A model generated the notes under the pieces. The model made no database searches and was not told the origin of the DNA. It saw only the letters and a program-made list of their open reading frames with translations. Positions 1-6,565 of a stretch of 12,997 nt of DNA are shown one piece after another (position 1 is the first letter of the stretch; every line of letters begins with the position of its first letter). Location of the stretch: NCBI GenBank assembly GCA_023410905.1, contig JAEYPL010000320.1, positions 1-12,997 of the forward strand, read 5' to 3'. This DNA is from Pseudomonadota bacterium. GTDB lineage: Bacteria; Pseudomonadota; Alphaproteobacteria; Rhizobiales; Hyphomicrobiaceae. The position numbers were made by a program, and so were the translations under genes.

Positions 1-174
1 GAGAGATGTACCAAGTGAGCGCAGAGGCTAGCGCGCTTGGAGCGGTGGCGGAATAGGCTTCGCGCCAATTGCTCCTTCTGCTTTCCCGGTCCCCGCCGAG
101 GGACCTATACTAGCCCGCCTATGGCGGCGCCTAGCGGAAGCTCTCAAACGGGAAATCGATCGGTCAGCATCAGG

Positions 175-1362
175 ATGAGCATTGATCTTCAGCGCGTGCG
201 CGCGGAAACACCGGGCGTGAACCATCGTATTCACCTCAACAACGCCGGGGCTGCGCTTATGCCGGCACCAGTTCTGCAGGCAATGACGGATTACCTCCGC
301 AGGGAGGCCGAGATCGGCGGGTATGAGGCGGCCGACGAGCAGGCAGAACGCCTCAATGGCGTGTACGCGAGCGTCGCGCGCCTTATCGGTGCGTCGCCGG
401 ACGAGATTGCGCTCGCGGAAAACGCGACCGTCGCGTGGCAGATGGCCTTCTATGCCCTGGCCTTCCAGCCCGGTGACCGCATTCTCACGGCCGAGGCGGA
501 GTACGCGGCGAACTATGTCGCGTTCCTCCAGGTTGCGAAGCGCACTGGCGCGGTTATCGAGATTGTGCCCAGCGATGAAAACGGGGTGCTGTCGCCGGCA
601 GCGCTCGAAGGCATGATCGACGAGCGCGTGCGTCTGATTGCCATAACCTGGGTGCCGACCAATGGCGGCTTGATCAATCCCGCCGCCGCCGTCGGAAGAA
701 TCGCGCGCAAGCATGGCATCCCCTATCTGCTCGACGCCTGCCAGGCCGTCGGCCAGATGCCGGTCGATGTCGCAGAACTCGGCTGTGACATGCTCTCGGC
801 GCCCGGACGCAAATTCCTGCGCGGCCCGCGGGGCACAGGCTTTCTCTATGTGCGCCGCGAACTCATGCAGCGCCTCGAGCCGCCGCTCATCGATCACTTC
901 GGCGCGCCATGGGTCGCGGCTGATCGCTATGAACTACGCGCCGATGCCCGTCGCTTCGAGACCTGGGAGAACAACTACGCCGCACGCCTCGGCCTCGGCG
1001 TGGCCATCGATTATGCGCTGTCGATCGGCATGGATCACATCATGGCGCGATGCCGCCTGCTCTCGGACATGCTGCGCGCGGAGCTTCAGCGCATACCCGG
1101 TGTAGTCATTCGCGATCTTGGCATCGAGCGGGCGGCAATCGTGACTTTTACGGTCGCTGGCCTCGACGCGGGCACCATCCAGGCCCGTATGCGCGCTGAG
1201 GGGATCAACGTGACCACATCGCATCCATCGAGCACCCTTCTCGACGCGACGGCGCGATCGCTTCCATTGATCGTGCGGGCATCGCCGCATTACTATAATA
1301 GCGAGGATGAAGTCCTGAAATTTGTCGGCGCCGTTCGGCAGCTTGCCGGCAGTGCGCGATAA
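175..1362 (+). CDS. PLP-dependent class V aminotransferase-fold protein (cysteine desulfurase-like, no catalytic Cys)
   Basis: The 395-residue product is a fold-type I PLP enzyme of the class V aminotransferase group, the usual length for that family. Visible landmarks are the N-terminal LNNAGAAL segment (21-28), the cofactor-binding Asp187 and Gln190 in DACQAVG, the Schiff-base lysine Lys213 in SAPGRKFLRGPRGTG, FETWENN (261-267) and a substrate-carboxylate arginine in VRAS (Arg368). In SufS-type cysteine desulfurases and selenocysteine lyases the mobile loop carries a catalytic Cys. Here the equivalent stretch reads SHPSS (349-353) with no Cys, so a desulfurase or Sec lyase assignment is not supported. 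An epimerase, C-S lyase or EgtE-like activity is possible and the substrate is unknown. I prefer ATG 175; an in-frame ATG at 121 would add 18 unconvincing residues. A possible -10 box (TATACT, 106-111) lies upstream. The next gene begins 31 bp downstream on the same strand. Confidence 0.88.
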   Translation: MSIDLQRVRAETPGVNHRIHLNNAGAALMPAPVLQAMTDYLRREAEIGGYEAADEQAERLNGVYASVARLIGASPDEIALAENATVAWQMAFYALAFQPGDRILTAEAEYAANYVAFLQVAKRTGAVIEIVPSDENGVLSPAALEGMIDERVRLIAITWVPTNGGLINPAAAVGRIARKHGIPYLLDACQAVGQMPVDVAELGCDMLSAPGRKFLRGPRGTGFLYVRRELMQRLEPPLIDHFGAPWVAADRYELRADARRFETWENNYAARLGLGVAIDYALSIGMDHIMARCRLLSDMLRAELQRIPGVVIRDLGIERAAIVTFTVAGLDAGTIQARMRAEGINVTTSHPSSTLLDATARSLPLIVRASPHYYNSEDEVLKFVGAVRQLAGSAR

Positions 1363-1393
1363 GACCCCAGCAGAAAGGCCGATAGTTTTCCCG

Positions 1394-1882
1394 ATGAGCC
1401 AACAGCCGCATCGCAACGAGCAGTTTCTGGCGGCGCTTTCCGAGGCGGCCGTCGCCGCCCAGCAGGAAGAGGTGGCCTTCCGCAATAACGTCGCGCGTGA
1501 GATCGAGACGCGCGAGCGTGCGCGTCAGTATGCCTTCCGCCGTCTTTCGACCGCCGAGCTCATGCTGGCGGCCGCGCGCAAGTCCGACAGCGAGGAGACG
1601 GCCGTTGCAGCGCAGACGGCAGCGCTGCGCACTGAGTTCGGATGGCACGGCGAGAGCGAGGCGCACAAGCGGATCGTCGGCGCGTGGCGGCCGGTGGCGC
1701 TCGTCGTGTGGGAGGTTGTGAAGCCGCTGCCTGAGAATGCGGACGAAGCCGAAGCGCAACCGCTGCCGGATATCGCTGCGGCACTCGCCGAATTCGAGCG
1801 CTGGTACGAGGGTCAGTTCGGCACGAACTATCTCGCCATTCTCGACCAGGAGAAGCAGGAGTATCCCGTTGTCGAGTTCTAA
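1394..1882 (+). CDS. Hypothetical protein, Ala/Glu-rich, 162 aa
   Basis: I do not recognise this 162-residue protein. It has no signal peptide or membrane segment. The first 60 residues are rich in Ala, Glu, Gln and Arg and look helical, possibly coiled-coil. The C-terminal half is acidic and contains the aromatic stretch FERWYEGQFGTNYLAILDQEKQEY. The start is the first ATG after the upstream stop; the frame is also open back to a TTG at 1322, which would overlap the PLP enzyme and is unlikely. A purine-rich AGAAAGG lies rather far upstream, so the start is only moderately certain. Its 3' end overlaps the next gene by 14 bp, which points to an operon with translational coupling. It may be a soluble partner of that next protein. 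Confidence 0.7.
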   Translation: MSQQPHRNEQFLAALSEAAVAAQQEEVAFRNNVAREIETRERARQYAFRRLSTAELMLAAARKSDSEETAVAAQTAALRTEFGWHGESEAHKRIVGAWRPVALVVWEVVKPLPENADEAEAQPLPDIAAALAEFERWYEGQFGTNYLAILDQEKQEYPVVEF

Positions 1883-2255
1883 GGGGGACGAGTTCGAACG
1901 CTGGATTGTCGAGCAGTACGCCGCATCGAATGGTTTCACCGCGCTTATTCTCCTGCTCACGCTCGGCAGTGATAAGGTCGAGATGATCTCCTGCTCCTAT
2001 GTGCATGTCATCGGCGATGAAGTGCGCTGGAAGGACATGAAATCGATGCTCGATGCGTCCCGGCGTAAGTGGGATGCCTTTGCCATCTTCCCGGAGTCCC
2101 CGCCGGGGGGCGGGCCGCTGATCGATCTCGTGGCCAAGGCGCGTCTGCAGGAGCGCATCGACGAGGTCACGGTCAACCGCATGATCCTGAACGATGCCGG
2201 ATTCTTCGACACGCGCGGCCGGCACATCCGCATCGATCCCGTCGACCTGCACTGA
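1869..2255 (+). CDS. Hypothetical protein, 128 aa, probable TTG start
   Basis: This is a short soluble protein of unrecognised family, reading M(TTG)SSSKGDEFERWIVEQY onward and ending IRIDPVDLH. No ATG or GTG lies at a sensible place near the start of the plausible coding stretch. The TTG at 1869 is preceded by GCAGGAG (1854-1860) at good Shine-Dalgarno spacing. The frame upstream of it (from 1737) translates to low-quality Arg/Ser-rich sequence typical of an out-of-frame shadow of the preceding gene. The resulting 14-bp overlap with the preceding gene favours coupled translation. The protein has an aliphatic patch (FTALILLLTLG) that is too short and isolated to call a membrane segment. An alternative is a later start with a shorter product. 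Function unknown. Confidence 0.65.
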   Translation: MSSSKGDEFERWIVEQYAASNGFTALILLLTLGSDKVEMISCSYVHVIGDEVRWKDMKSMLDASRRKWDAFAIFPESPPGGGPLIDLVAKARLQERIDEVTVNRMILNDAGFFDTRGRHIRIDPVDLH

Positions 2256-2327
2256 AGCCAGCATCCGAAGAACTGCGGCAATAGCCGGTGCGCCCTGACG
2301 ATGCCGGACGCGCCGTATTGGGCTTTT

Positions 2328-2355
2328 CCAGCCGTCATACCTGCGTATGAACTGG
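2328..2355. repeat. REP-like intergenic palindrome (single copy)
   Basis: An inverted repeat TCATAC-CTGC-GTATGA (2335-2350) is nested inside an outer CCAG/CTGG pair, giving an imperfect 28-nt hairpin in the gap between 2255 and 2476. It resembles short intergenic palindromic repeats in form. No second copy is visible in the window, so membership of a repeat family is unproven. It has no U-run and is not a convincing terminator. Confidence 0.3.
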
Positions 2356-2475
2356 GCAAACTCCAACGCTAGTTGAATGACCTCCCGTAGAATGTCGGGC
2401 GAGGCGGTTTCATCGCATCTTCTCTTCACCGGCCCAGACAACACCGGCAACCAAGTCTACGGATGGAGAAAACCA

Positions 2476-2718
2476 ATGAAGACGATCATGAGCACCCTGA
2501 TTGCCCTCGGCGTACTCGCAGGCGCCGCCCACGCCCAGTTCGACCCCTTCAATGACCCGCGCCAGGCGCTGCCGTACTCGGCGACCTACGAGCAGGCTCT
2601 GCCGCACACGAGCAACGACGACTATCGCCAGGCCCTGCCGCGGTCGAGCAACGACGAGTTTCGCGACGCACTTCCGCTGAGCGAGACCTTCCCGGATGTC
2701 GTGATCGCAACGCCCTGA
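2476..2718 (+). CDS. Small secreted protein with four QALP-type repeats
   Basis: The product is 80 residues. Residues 1-20 form a Sec signal peptide (MKTIMSTL, then an IALGVLAGAA core) with a canonical AHA cleavage site before Gln21. The mature 60 residues are almost entirely four degenerate repeats of 10-12 residues: RQALPYSATY (29-38), EQALPHTSNDDY (39-50), RQALPRSSNDEF (51-62) and RDALPLSETF (63-72). Each carries the core (R/E)-(Q/D)-A-L-P and ends in an aromatic residue. The chain is acidic with no cysteines, suggesting an extended periplasmic or surface peptide. The ATG at 2476 has GGAG at 2465-2468, 7 nt upstream; the frame extends further back but without a signal-peptide logic. It stands alone, with more than 200 bp upstream and its own terminator downstream, so it is probably monocistronic. 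Function unknown. Confidence 0.78.
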   Translation: MKTIMSTLIALGVLAGAAHAQFDPFNDPRQALPYSATYEQALPHTSNDDYRQALPRSSNDEFRDALPLSETFPDVVIATP

Positions 2719-2748
2719 CTTGGTGCGCTGCATGAGCGAGAAAGCAAT

Positions 2749-2784
2749 GGCGGCTCGGAGCTGGCTCCGGGCCGCCCGCTTTTT
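2749..2784 (+). terminator. Rho-independent terminator after the repeat-protein gene
   Basis: GGCGGC-T-CGGAG (2749-2760) pairs with CTCCG-G-GCCGCC (2765-2776) through 12 base pairs (one T-G wobble) around a CTGG tetraloop. CGC and then a run of five T (2780-2784) follow at once. It sits 30 bp after the stop codon at 2718. It should insulate the small-gene transcript from the selenoprotein unit that follows, which then needs its own promoter. A perfect TTGACA at 2815-2820 could be its -35 box, but no good -10 is seen. A 3' GGGCGGC (2789-2795) could form an alternative shorter pairing. Confidence 0.88.
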
Positions 2785-2872
2785 GTGTGGGCGGCAGCTA
2801 TGAGCCTGCTGGCGTTGACATCCCGGGCCAGCCGAGGGAGCTTTCGGAGTGTTCCGGGAGCATAGGGCGCTC

Positions 2873-3946
2873 ATGCAGCTATCGATCAAGCCGCCCCTGA
2901 CGTCGAAGGCCTACGAGGTCGAGGATTTCGCGGCGGCGCAGGAGTTCTTTCACAGCCGCGGCTGGACCGACGGCCTGCCTGTGGTGCCGCCGACGGAGGC
3001 GGCCGTCGAGGCGTGCCTCGAATGGGCGGGCATGCCGCCCGATCAGCTGCTCGGCATCGAGCCTGTGCGCACGCAGCCGATCACGGCCGAGAAGCTCGCG
3101 GTCAATGCCGTCATGGCCGGATGCCTGCCGATGCACTTCCCGGTCGTCGCGACCGCTTGGCAGGCCATGATGAAGGACGAGTTCCTTCTGCACGGCGTCA
3201 CGTCGAGCACGGGGGGCTGCGCTGTCCTCGTAATCATCAATGGACCCGTGCGCCTCGAGATCGGGGCCAGCGGCACATTCAATGCGCTTGGCAATTCCGA
3301 TCGCGCTACTTCAGTGATCGGTCGCGCCATCCGGCTCGCGCTGATCAATCTCATGGATGTGAGGCCGGGCGAGGTCGATCGCTCGACGCTCGGTCACCCC
3401 GGCAAGTTCTCCTACTGCATTGCCGAAGATGAGGAAGATACAACCTGGGAGCCGCTGCATATCCAGCGCGGTATGCCCGCCGGCACATCGGGCGTGACGG
3501 TCTTCGCGTCGCTCGGACCGCGCCAGCTCATGAACGAGTGGACGACGGACCCGAAGGAGATTCTCGAGACGTTCGCCGCCGAGATGCGCGCCAATCAGCT
3601 CCACTATTCGATCTATGGCGGCAACTACGTCATCGTCATTCCGAAGCAGTTGCGCGACATCATCCAGGGCGCGGGCTGGACCAAGCGCGATATCGCCGAG
3701 TTTCTGTTCGAGCGGGCCCGCGTTGAGCGCGGCGAATGGGCCAAGGTCGGCAAGGGTTCGGTCGTGCGTGACCGGGCAAGCAAGGTGCATCCGGCGCTTC
3801 AGTCACCCGACGATCTGCTGGTGGTCGCGGCCGGCGGTCCAGCGGGCGGGTTCGGCGCCGTCATACCGCCGTGGATGGGCAGCAAGACGCGAGCCGTGAC
3901 CGCGGCTATTGGCGTTTGCGTTGACTGCGAGCCGCCGAAGCCGTGA
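2873..3946 (+). CDS. Conserved protein paired with the UGSC selenoprotein (WTDGLPVVPPT type)
   Basis: This is a 357-residue soluble protein without signal peptide or membrane segments. Its N-terminus carries the distinctive motif RGWTDGLPVVPPTE. The middle contains HGVTSSTGGCAVLVIINGP and GASGTFNALGNSDRATSVIGRAIRLALIN, Gly/Ser-rich with one conserved-looking Cys that could bind a ligand or take part in redox chemistry. The C-terminus ends GVCVDCEPPKP, a CxxC-like pair. From memory, proteins of this type occur next to UGSC-family genes; I cannot name a reaction. The UGSC selenoprotein gene follows after 43 bp on the same strand, so the two are probably co-transcribed and may act together. I chose ATG 2873 (AGGG at close spacing). 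A GTG at 2849 with GAGGGAG nine bases upstream is a credible alternative that adds 8 residues. Confidence 0.8.
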   Translation: MQLSIKPPLTSKAYEVEDFAAAQEFFHSRGWTDGLPVVPPTEAAVEACLEWAGMPPDQLLGIEPVRTQPITAEKLAVNAVMAGCLPMHFPVVATAWQAMMKDEFLLHGVTSSTGGCAVLVIINGPVRLEIGASGTFNALGNSDRATSVIGRAIRLALINLMDVRPGEVDRSTLGHPGKFSYCIAEDEEDTTWEPLHIQRGMPAGTSGVTVFASLGPRQLMNEWTTDPKEILETFAAEMRANQLHYSIYGGNYVIVIPKQLRDIIQGAGWTKRDIAEFLFERARVERGEWAKVGKGSVVRDRASKVHPALQSPDDLLVVAAGGPAGGFGAVIPPWMGSKTRAVTAAIGVCVDCEPPKP

Positions 3947-3989
3947 GGCGGCGGATCGCCAAAAGAAGAAAAGTGAGAGGACTGCAGGA

Positions 3990-4505
3990 ATGAGAGTGCT
4001 CGATCCGACGAATGAGATGAAGGTGACGGGCGTCGTGCTCGCCCCGCGCCTCGCCTCCTTCGAAGGCAAGACCTTCGCCATCATCACCAATGCCAAGGAA
4101 GGCACAAAGGGCTACTTCACCCACCTCGATCGCATGCTGCGCGAGGAAGGAGCGGCCGATGTGGTGTGGCGCGAGAAATCGAACTACAGCGCGCCGATGG
4201 ATGCCCACATCGTGCAGGAGCTCACGAACTGGCACGCGGTTTTCACCGGTGTCGGGGATTGAGGGAGCTGCTCGTCGTGCAGTCTGCATGACACGATCAC
4301 ATCTGAGCGGAATGGTGTGCCGGCTATCGGCGTGATGACGACGCGTTTCGTCAGTGCCGCGGACATGATGTGCCGCGTGCTGGGCGTGCCGGACTTCAAG
4401 TACGCCGTCATCGATCACCCGATCAGCAGCGCGTCGGACGAGCGCCTCGCGGATTATGCGCGTGCGACGATCGACCAGGCTCGGCAGATCCTCCTGCAGC
4501 GCTAA
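3990..4505 (+). CDS. UGSC-family selenoprotein (Sec encoded by in-frame TGA)
   Basis: The full product is 171 residues with selenocysteine at position 91. The ATG at 3990 is preceded by GAGAGG (3975-3980). The N-terminal half reads MRVLDPTNEM then VVLAPRLASFEGKTFAIITNAKEGTK, a Rossmann-like opening, and ends AVFTGVGD. The TGA at 4260 follows. The same frame then continues as GSCSSCSLHDTITSERNGVPAIGVMTTRFV and on to ARATIDQARQILLQR, stopping at TAA 4503. The combined motif G-D-U-G-S-C is the signature of the UGSC family, whose members are known with Sec or Cys there. U91-x-x-C94 resembles a thioredoxin-type redox pair, and Cys97 is a further nearby thiol. The distal half is as protein-like as the first and has no start codon close behind the TGA. 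A hairpin of SECIS type follows the TGA. Substrate unknown; a thiol or selenol redox role is inferred. Lacking selenium or Sec machinery, a 90-residue fragment would be made. Confidence 0.93.
4260..4262 (+). other. Selenocysteine codon (TGA, Sec91)
   Basis: The TGA lies between GGGGAT (Gly-Asp) and GGGAGCTGC (Gly-Ser-Cys), giving U-G-S-C exactly where the family places its redox residue. No frame change is needed to continue for 80 codons. Decoding needs SelB, tRNA-Sec, SelA and SelD, none of which is encoded in this window. Confidence 0.92.
4274..4292 (+). promoter_or_regulatory. Bacterial SECIS hairpin
   Basis: GTCGTGCA (4274-4281) pairs with TGCATGAC (4285-4292) through 8 base pairs, one of them a G-U wobble (4277 with 4289), around the loop GUC (4282-4284). 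The loop starts 19 nt after the TGA and its first base is G. This fits the known bacterial SECIS pattern of an apical loop roughly 16-37 nt after the UGA with a G among its first two bases. The apical GCA-GUC-UGC nearly matches the E. coli fdhF element, GCA-GGUC-UGC (from memory), whose loop is similarly spaced from its UGA. SelB should bind here and deliver Sec-tRNA. The hairpin lies within codons for SSCSLHD, so sequence and structure are under double constraint. Confidence 0.82.
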
Positions 4506-4809
4506 GGGGCAGGCATTGGCGTGCGTCCGGCGGCAACGTCGGGCGCTGTCGATGCAACTGACGCTGCCGTGGTGCAGCGCCAGCAATACCGCTTGTGCGC
4601 CCTCCGTAGCGGTAGGCGCTCAGGAAATACCCGCACCACAGAGCCTGATACGACGGGCGCCGCTGCGTGCCGGCAGGCCGAAATGAATGATCCTTAAGCA
4701 TTTGAGGATCTGTACAATTTTCAGATATATGATAGTTTCGTGACAGATTGCTTCTGGCCGCCTGGATGTACCGCGTGCACCCACTCGACCCCGTGTCTGC
4801 CATCCCAAA
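4506..4809. other. Intergenic region with palindrome and AT-rich patch
   Basis: This 304-bp stretch holds no convincing gene on either strand. Its first 175 bp are GC-rich and contain a 6-bp hairpin CGCTGC-CGTGGT-GCAGCG (4562-4579) without a U-run, at most a weak transcript end. From 4681 to about 4745 the sequence turns AT-rich, unlike the rest of the window. This patch contains the palindrome described at 4689-4710 and a possible -10 region (ATATAT or TATGAT, 4725-4733). It is the likely promoter region for the membrane phosphatase-superfamily gene at 4810. Confidence 0.5.
4689..4710. promoter_or_regulatory. Palindrome, possible operator overlapping a -35 region
   Basis: GATCCTTAA (4689-4697) and TTGAGGATC (4702-4710) form a 9-bp inverted repeat with one mismatch (a T-G wobble in RNA) around GCAT. 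The right arm includes TTGAGG, which could act as a -35 box about 16-17 bp before GATATA or ATATAT (4724-4730). A regulator bound here would block RNA polymerase. It could instead be a weak transcript-end hairpin. There is no direct evidence for either. Confidence 0.35.
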
Positions 4810-6549
4810 ATGACCGATCTTTCGGGCTCTCCCTTGTCCGTGCGTGAGAGCCGTGCTCGCCGGTGGCTCGGTGTCATCCGAGCCATGTTCCCCGCAGCCA
4901 GCTACGCCCTCAGCACCATCATGGCGCTGGCGTTGGGCATTTGGCTCGCGTGGACGGAAGGCCCCCCGGCGACGGTGCTGCTCGCCATTCTGGTCTGCGC
5001 CGCGACGGGCGCATTCGTCGTCCTGCTCACCCGACGCCTGCTGATCGCGATGGTGCTCATGGTCGCGCAGGTGGTGCTCATCACCACCATTTCGACCGTG
5101 AAGCACAAGTACATGAACATGGTGCTGCACGCCTACGACATCACCTACTACCTGATGTCGAGCACGAACCTCAGCTTTCTCATCACGAACTACGGCAGGG
5201 CCATGCTGCCGGCACTCCTCGTGCTGATGGCTGTCGTGAGTGTGGGCACTCTGGTCTGGCGGTTGGACCCTGTGCGCGTGCGGCGCCCGGTAGCTGCGAT
5301 CGTGCTCCTCGTATTCGCCTTCGGCGCGGTGCTCGCCGGTAATGCGCTTAGCGAACGGCGTCACTCGCTGTTTGGCTACAAGGGCATGTACGTTTCGTCC
5401 TTCTACCGCTCATGGGCCGAGACGATCGAGACGCTGATGCGCGGGCAGCTCATGGAGGCCGCCGTCGCGACTTCGCCAACCATGCCGCGCCTCGAGCCCA
5501 AGGTGAGCTGCACGCCGGCCGACGAGCCACCGCACATCATCCTCATTCACCACGAGTCCGCGGTTCAGCCATCCCTGTTTCCGAGCTTGCAATACGATCG
5601 TCGCCTCGACGACTTCTTCCGCTCCGATGACGGTAACTCTTACAAGTTGAGGGTCGAGACGTACGGCGGTGCCTCCGTGCTCACCGAGTTCTCGGTCATG
5701 ACGGGGCTTTCGAGCTATTCGTTCGGCGGCATGCGCCTCTTCGTGCAGCGGCTCATGACCGGCAAGATCAGCGAGACGATGCCGAACATCCTGAGCAAGT
5801 GCGGGTTCCGGAACGTGATGTTCTACCCCATGCTGCGCTCGTTCACCGGCGCCGAACGCTTCTTCAAGAGTGTCGGCATCGACGATCTGCGCGATGCGAA
5901 GGACCAGGGTGCCAAGCGCGCGGATGAGCGCGACCGCTTCTATTACGACAATGCGCTCAATGAAATGGAGCGCCACTTCGCGAAGTCGCGCGCGCCGCTG
6001 TTCTCATTCATCGAGACCATGGCTGGCCACTGGCCCTACGACATTCCCTACGAGCCGCACATGGATGTGCCGGCGGGCGGCCCGGGAACACATCCCGAGA
6101 TGAATGAGGTGCTGCGCCGCTTGTGGCTCTCGCGCCTCGACTATCAGTACCTGCTCGGCGAGCTCGAGCGCCGCTTTCCGAAGGAGCGCTTCCTCATCGT
6201 GCGCTACGGCGACCATCACCCGATGGCGACACGTCTGCTGCTCGGGTACAACGAAGGCACGGAAGCCGAGGACGTACTCGTCGAGCGTGGCTCGATCGGC
6301 TACCAGACGTTCTACACCATCAATGGCGTACGCTTCCGGCCGGAGTTTTCGAGCCCGGACGTCCTCGATGTCCCCTATCTCGGTACGGTGCTGCTGGAGG
6401 CTGCCGGACTTCCCTTGTCGGATGCCCATGCGGGCCGCAAAAGGCTCAAGCAGATCTGCGATGGCTTGTGGTTCGACTGCCCGCGGCGCGAGGACATCCT
6501 GAGTTTTCACCGCCAGCTTCTCGACGATGGGCTCGTGAGCGCACGGTAG
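4810..6549 (+). CDS. Membrane sulfatase/alkaline-phosphatase superfamily protein (LTA synthase or phosphoglycerol transferase-like)
   Basis: The 579-residue product has about five membrane helices in its first third (near 30-50, 54-74, 77-95, 131-150 and 161-180). A periplasmic catalytic domain follows from about 240. Metal-site features of the superfamily are visible: IILIHHES with Glu249, ETYGGASVLTEF (283-294), which should hold the Ser/Thr nucleophile (Ser289 or Thr292), AGHWPY with His407, and the C-terminal YGDHHP with Asp468-His469. The layout matches LtaS, OpgB and EptA-type enzymes, which transfer phosphoglycerol or phosphoethanolamine to envelope lipids or glucans. In a Gram-negative host, envelope glucan or lipid decoration is the likely role. 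Cys234, Cys331, Cys568 and Cys574-region cysteines are present but their pairing is unclear. The start ATG 4810 has no clear Shine-Dalgarno, but no other start lies between it and the upstream in-frame TGA at 4741. It converges on the MFS gene with a 16-bp gap. Confidence 0.85.
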   Translation: MTDLSGSPLSVRESRARRWLGVIRAMFPAASYALSTIMALALGIWLAWTEGPPATVLLAILVCAATGAFVVLLTRRLLIAMVLMVAQVVLITTISTVKHKYMNMVLHAYDITYYLMSSTNLSFLITNYGRAMLPALLVLMAVVSVGTLVWRLDPVRVRRPVAAIVLLVFAFGAVLAGNALSERRHSLFGYKGMYVSSFYRSWAETIETLMRGQLMEAAVATSPTMPRLEPKVSCTPADEPPHIILIHHESAVQPSLFPSLQYDRRLDDFFRSDDGNSYKLRVETYGGASVLTEFSVMTGLSSYSFGGMRLFVQRLMTGKISETMPNILSKCGFRNVMFYPMLRSFTGAERFFKSVGIDDLRDAKDQGAKRADERDRFYYDNALNEMERHFAKSRAPLFSFIETMAGHWPYDIPYEPHMDVPAGGPGTHPEMNEVLRRLWLSRLDYQYLLGELERRFPKERFLIVRYGDHHPMATRLLLGYNEGTEAEDVLVERGSIGYQTFYTINGVRFRPEFSSPDVLDVPYLGTVLLEAAGLPLSDAHAGRKRLKQICDGLWFDCPRREDILSFHRQLLDDGLVSAR

Positions 6550-6565
6550 AGAACGCATCGTTCGC

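Noticed and set aside
28..897. 289-residue open frame on the - strand at the left edge
   Set aside because: It is antisense to the PLP enzyme, which has clear catalytic motifs. Nothing recognisable is encoded.
175..1362. Assignment as selenocysteine lyase or SufS
   Set aside because: The tempting link to the selenoprotein fails because the catalytic loop has SHPSS and no Cys.
2815..2820. TTGACA as a firm promoter for the selenoprotein unit
   Set aside because: The -35 box is perfect, but 17 bp downstream there is only GAGCTT, not a credible -10. It is kept only as a possibility.
4260..4262. TGA as a nonsense mutation or pseudogene break
   Set aside because: The sequence beyond it is intact in the same frame, the motif formed is the family's UGSC signature, and a SECIS-type hairpin follows.
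4423..5364. 313-residue open frame on the - strand
   Set aside because: It is His/Glu/Arg-rich low-complexity translation antisense to the selenoprotein and membrane enzyme genes, a normal shadow in GC-rich DNA.
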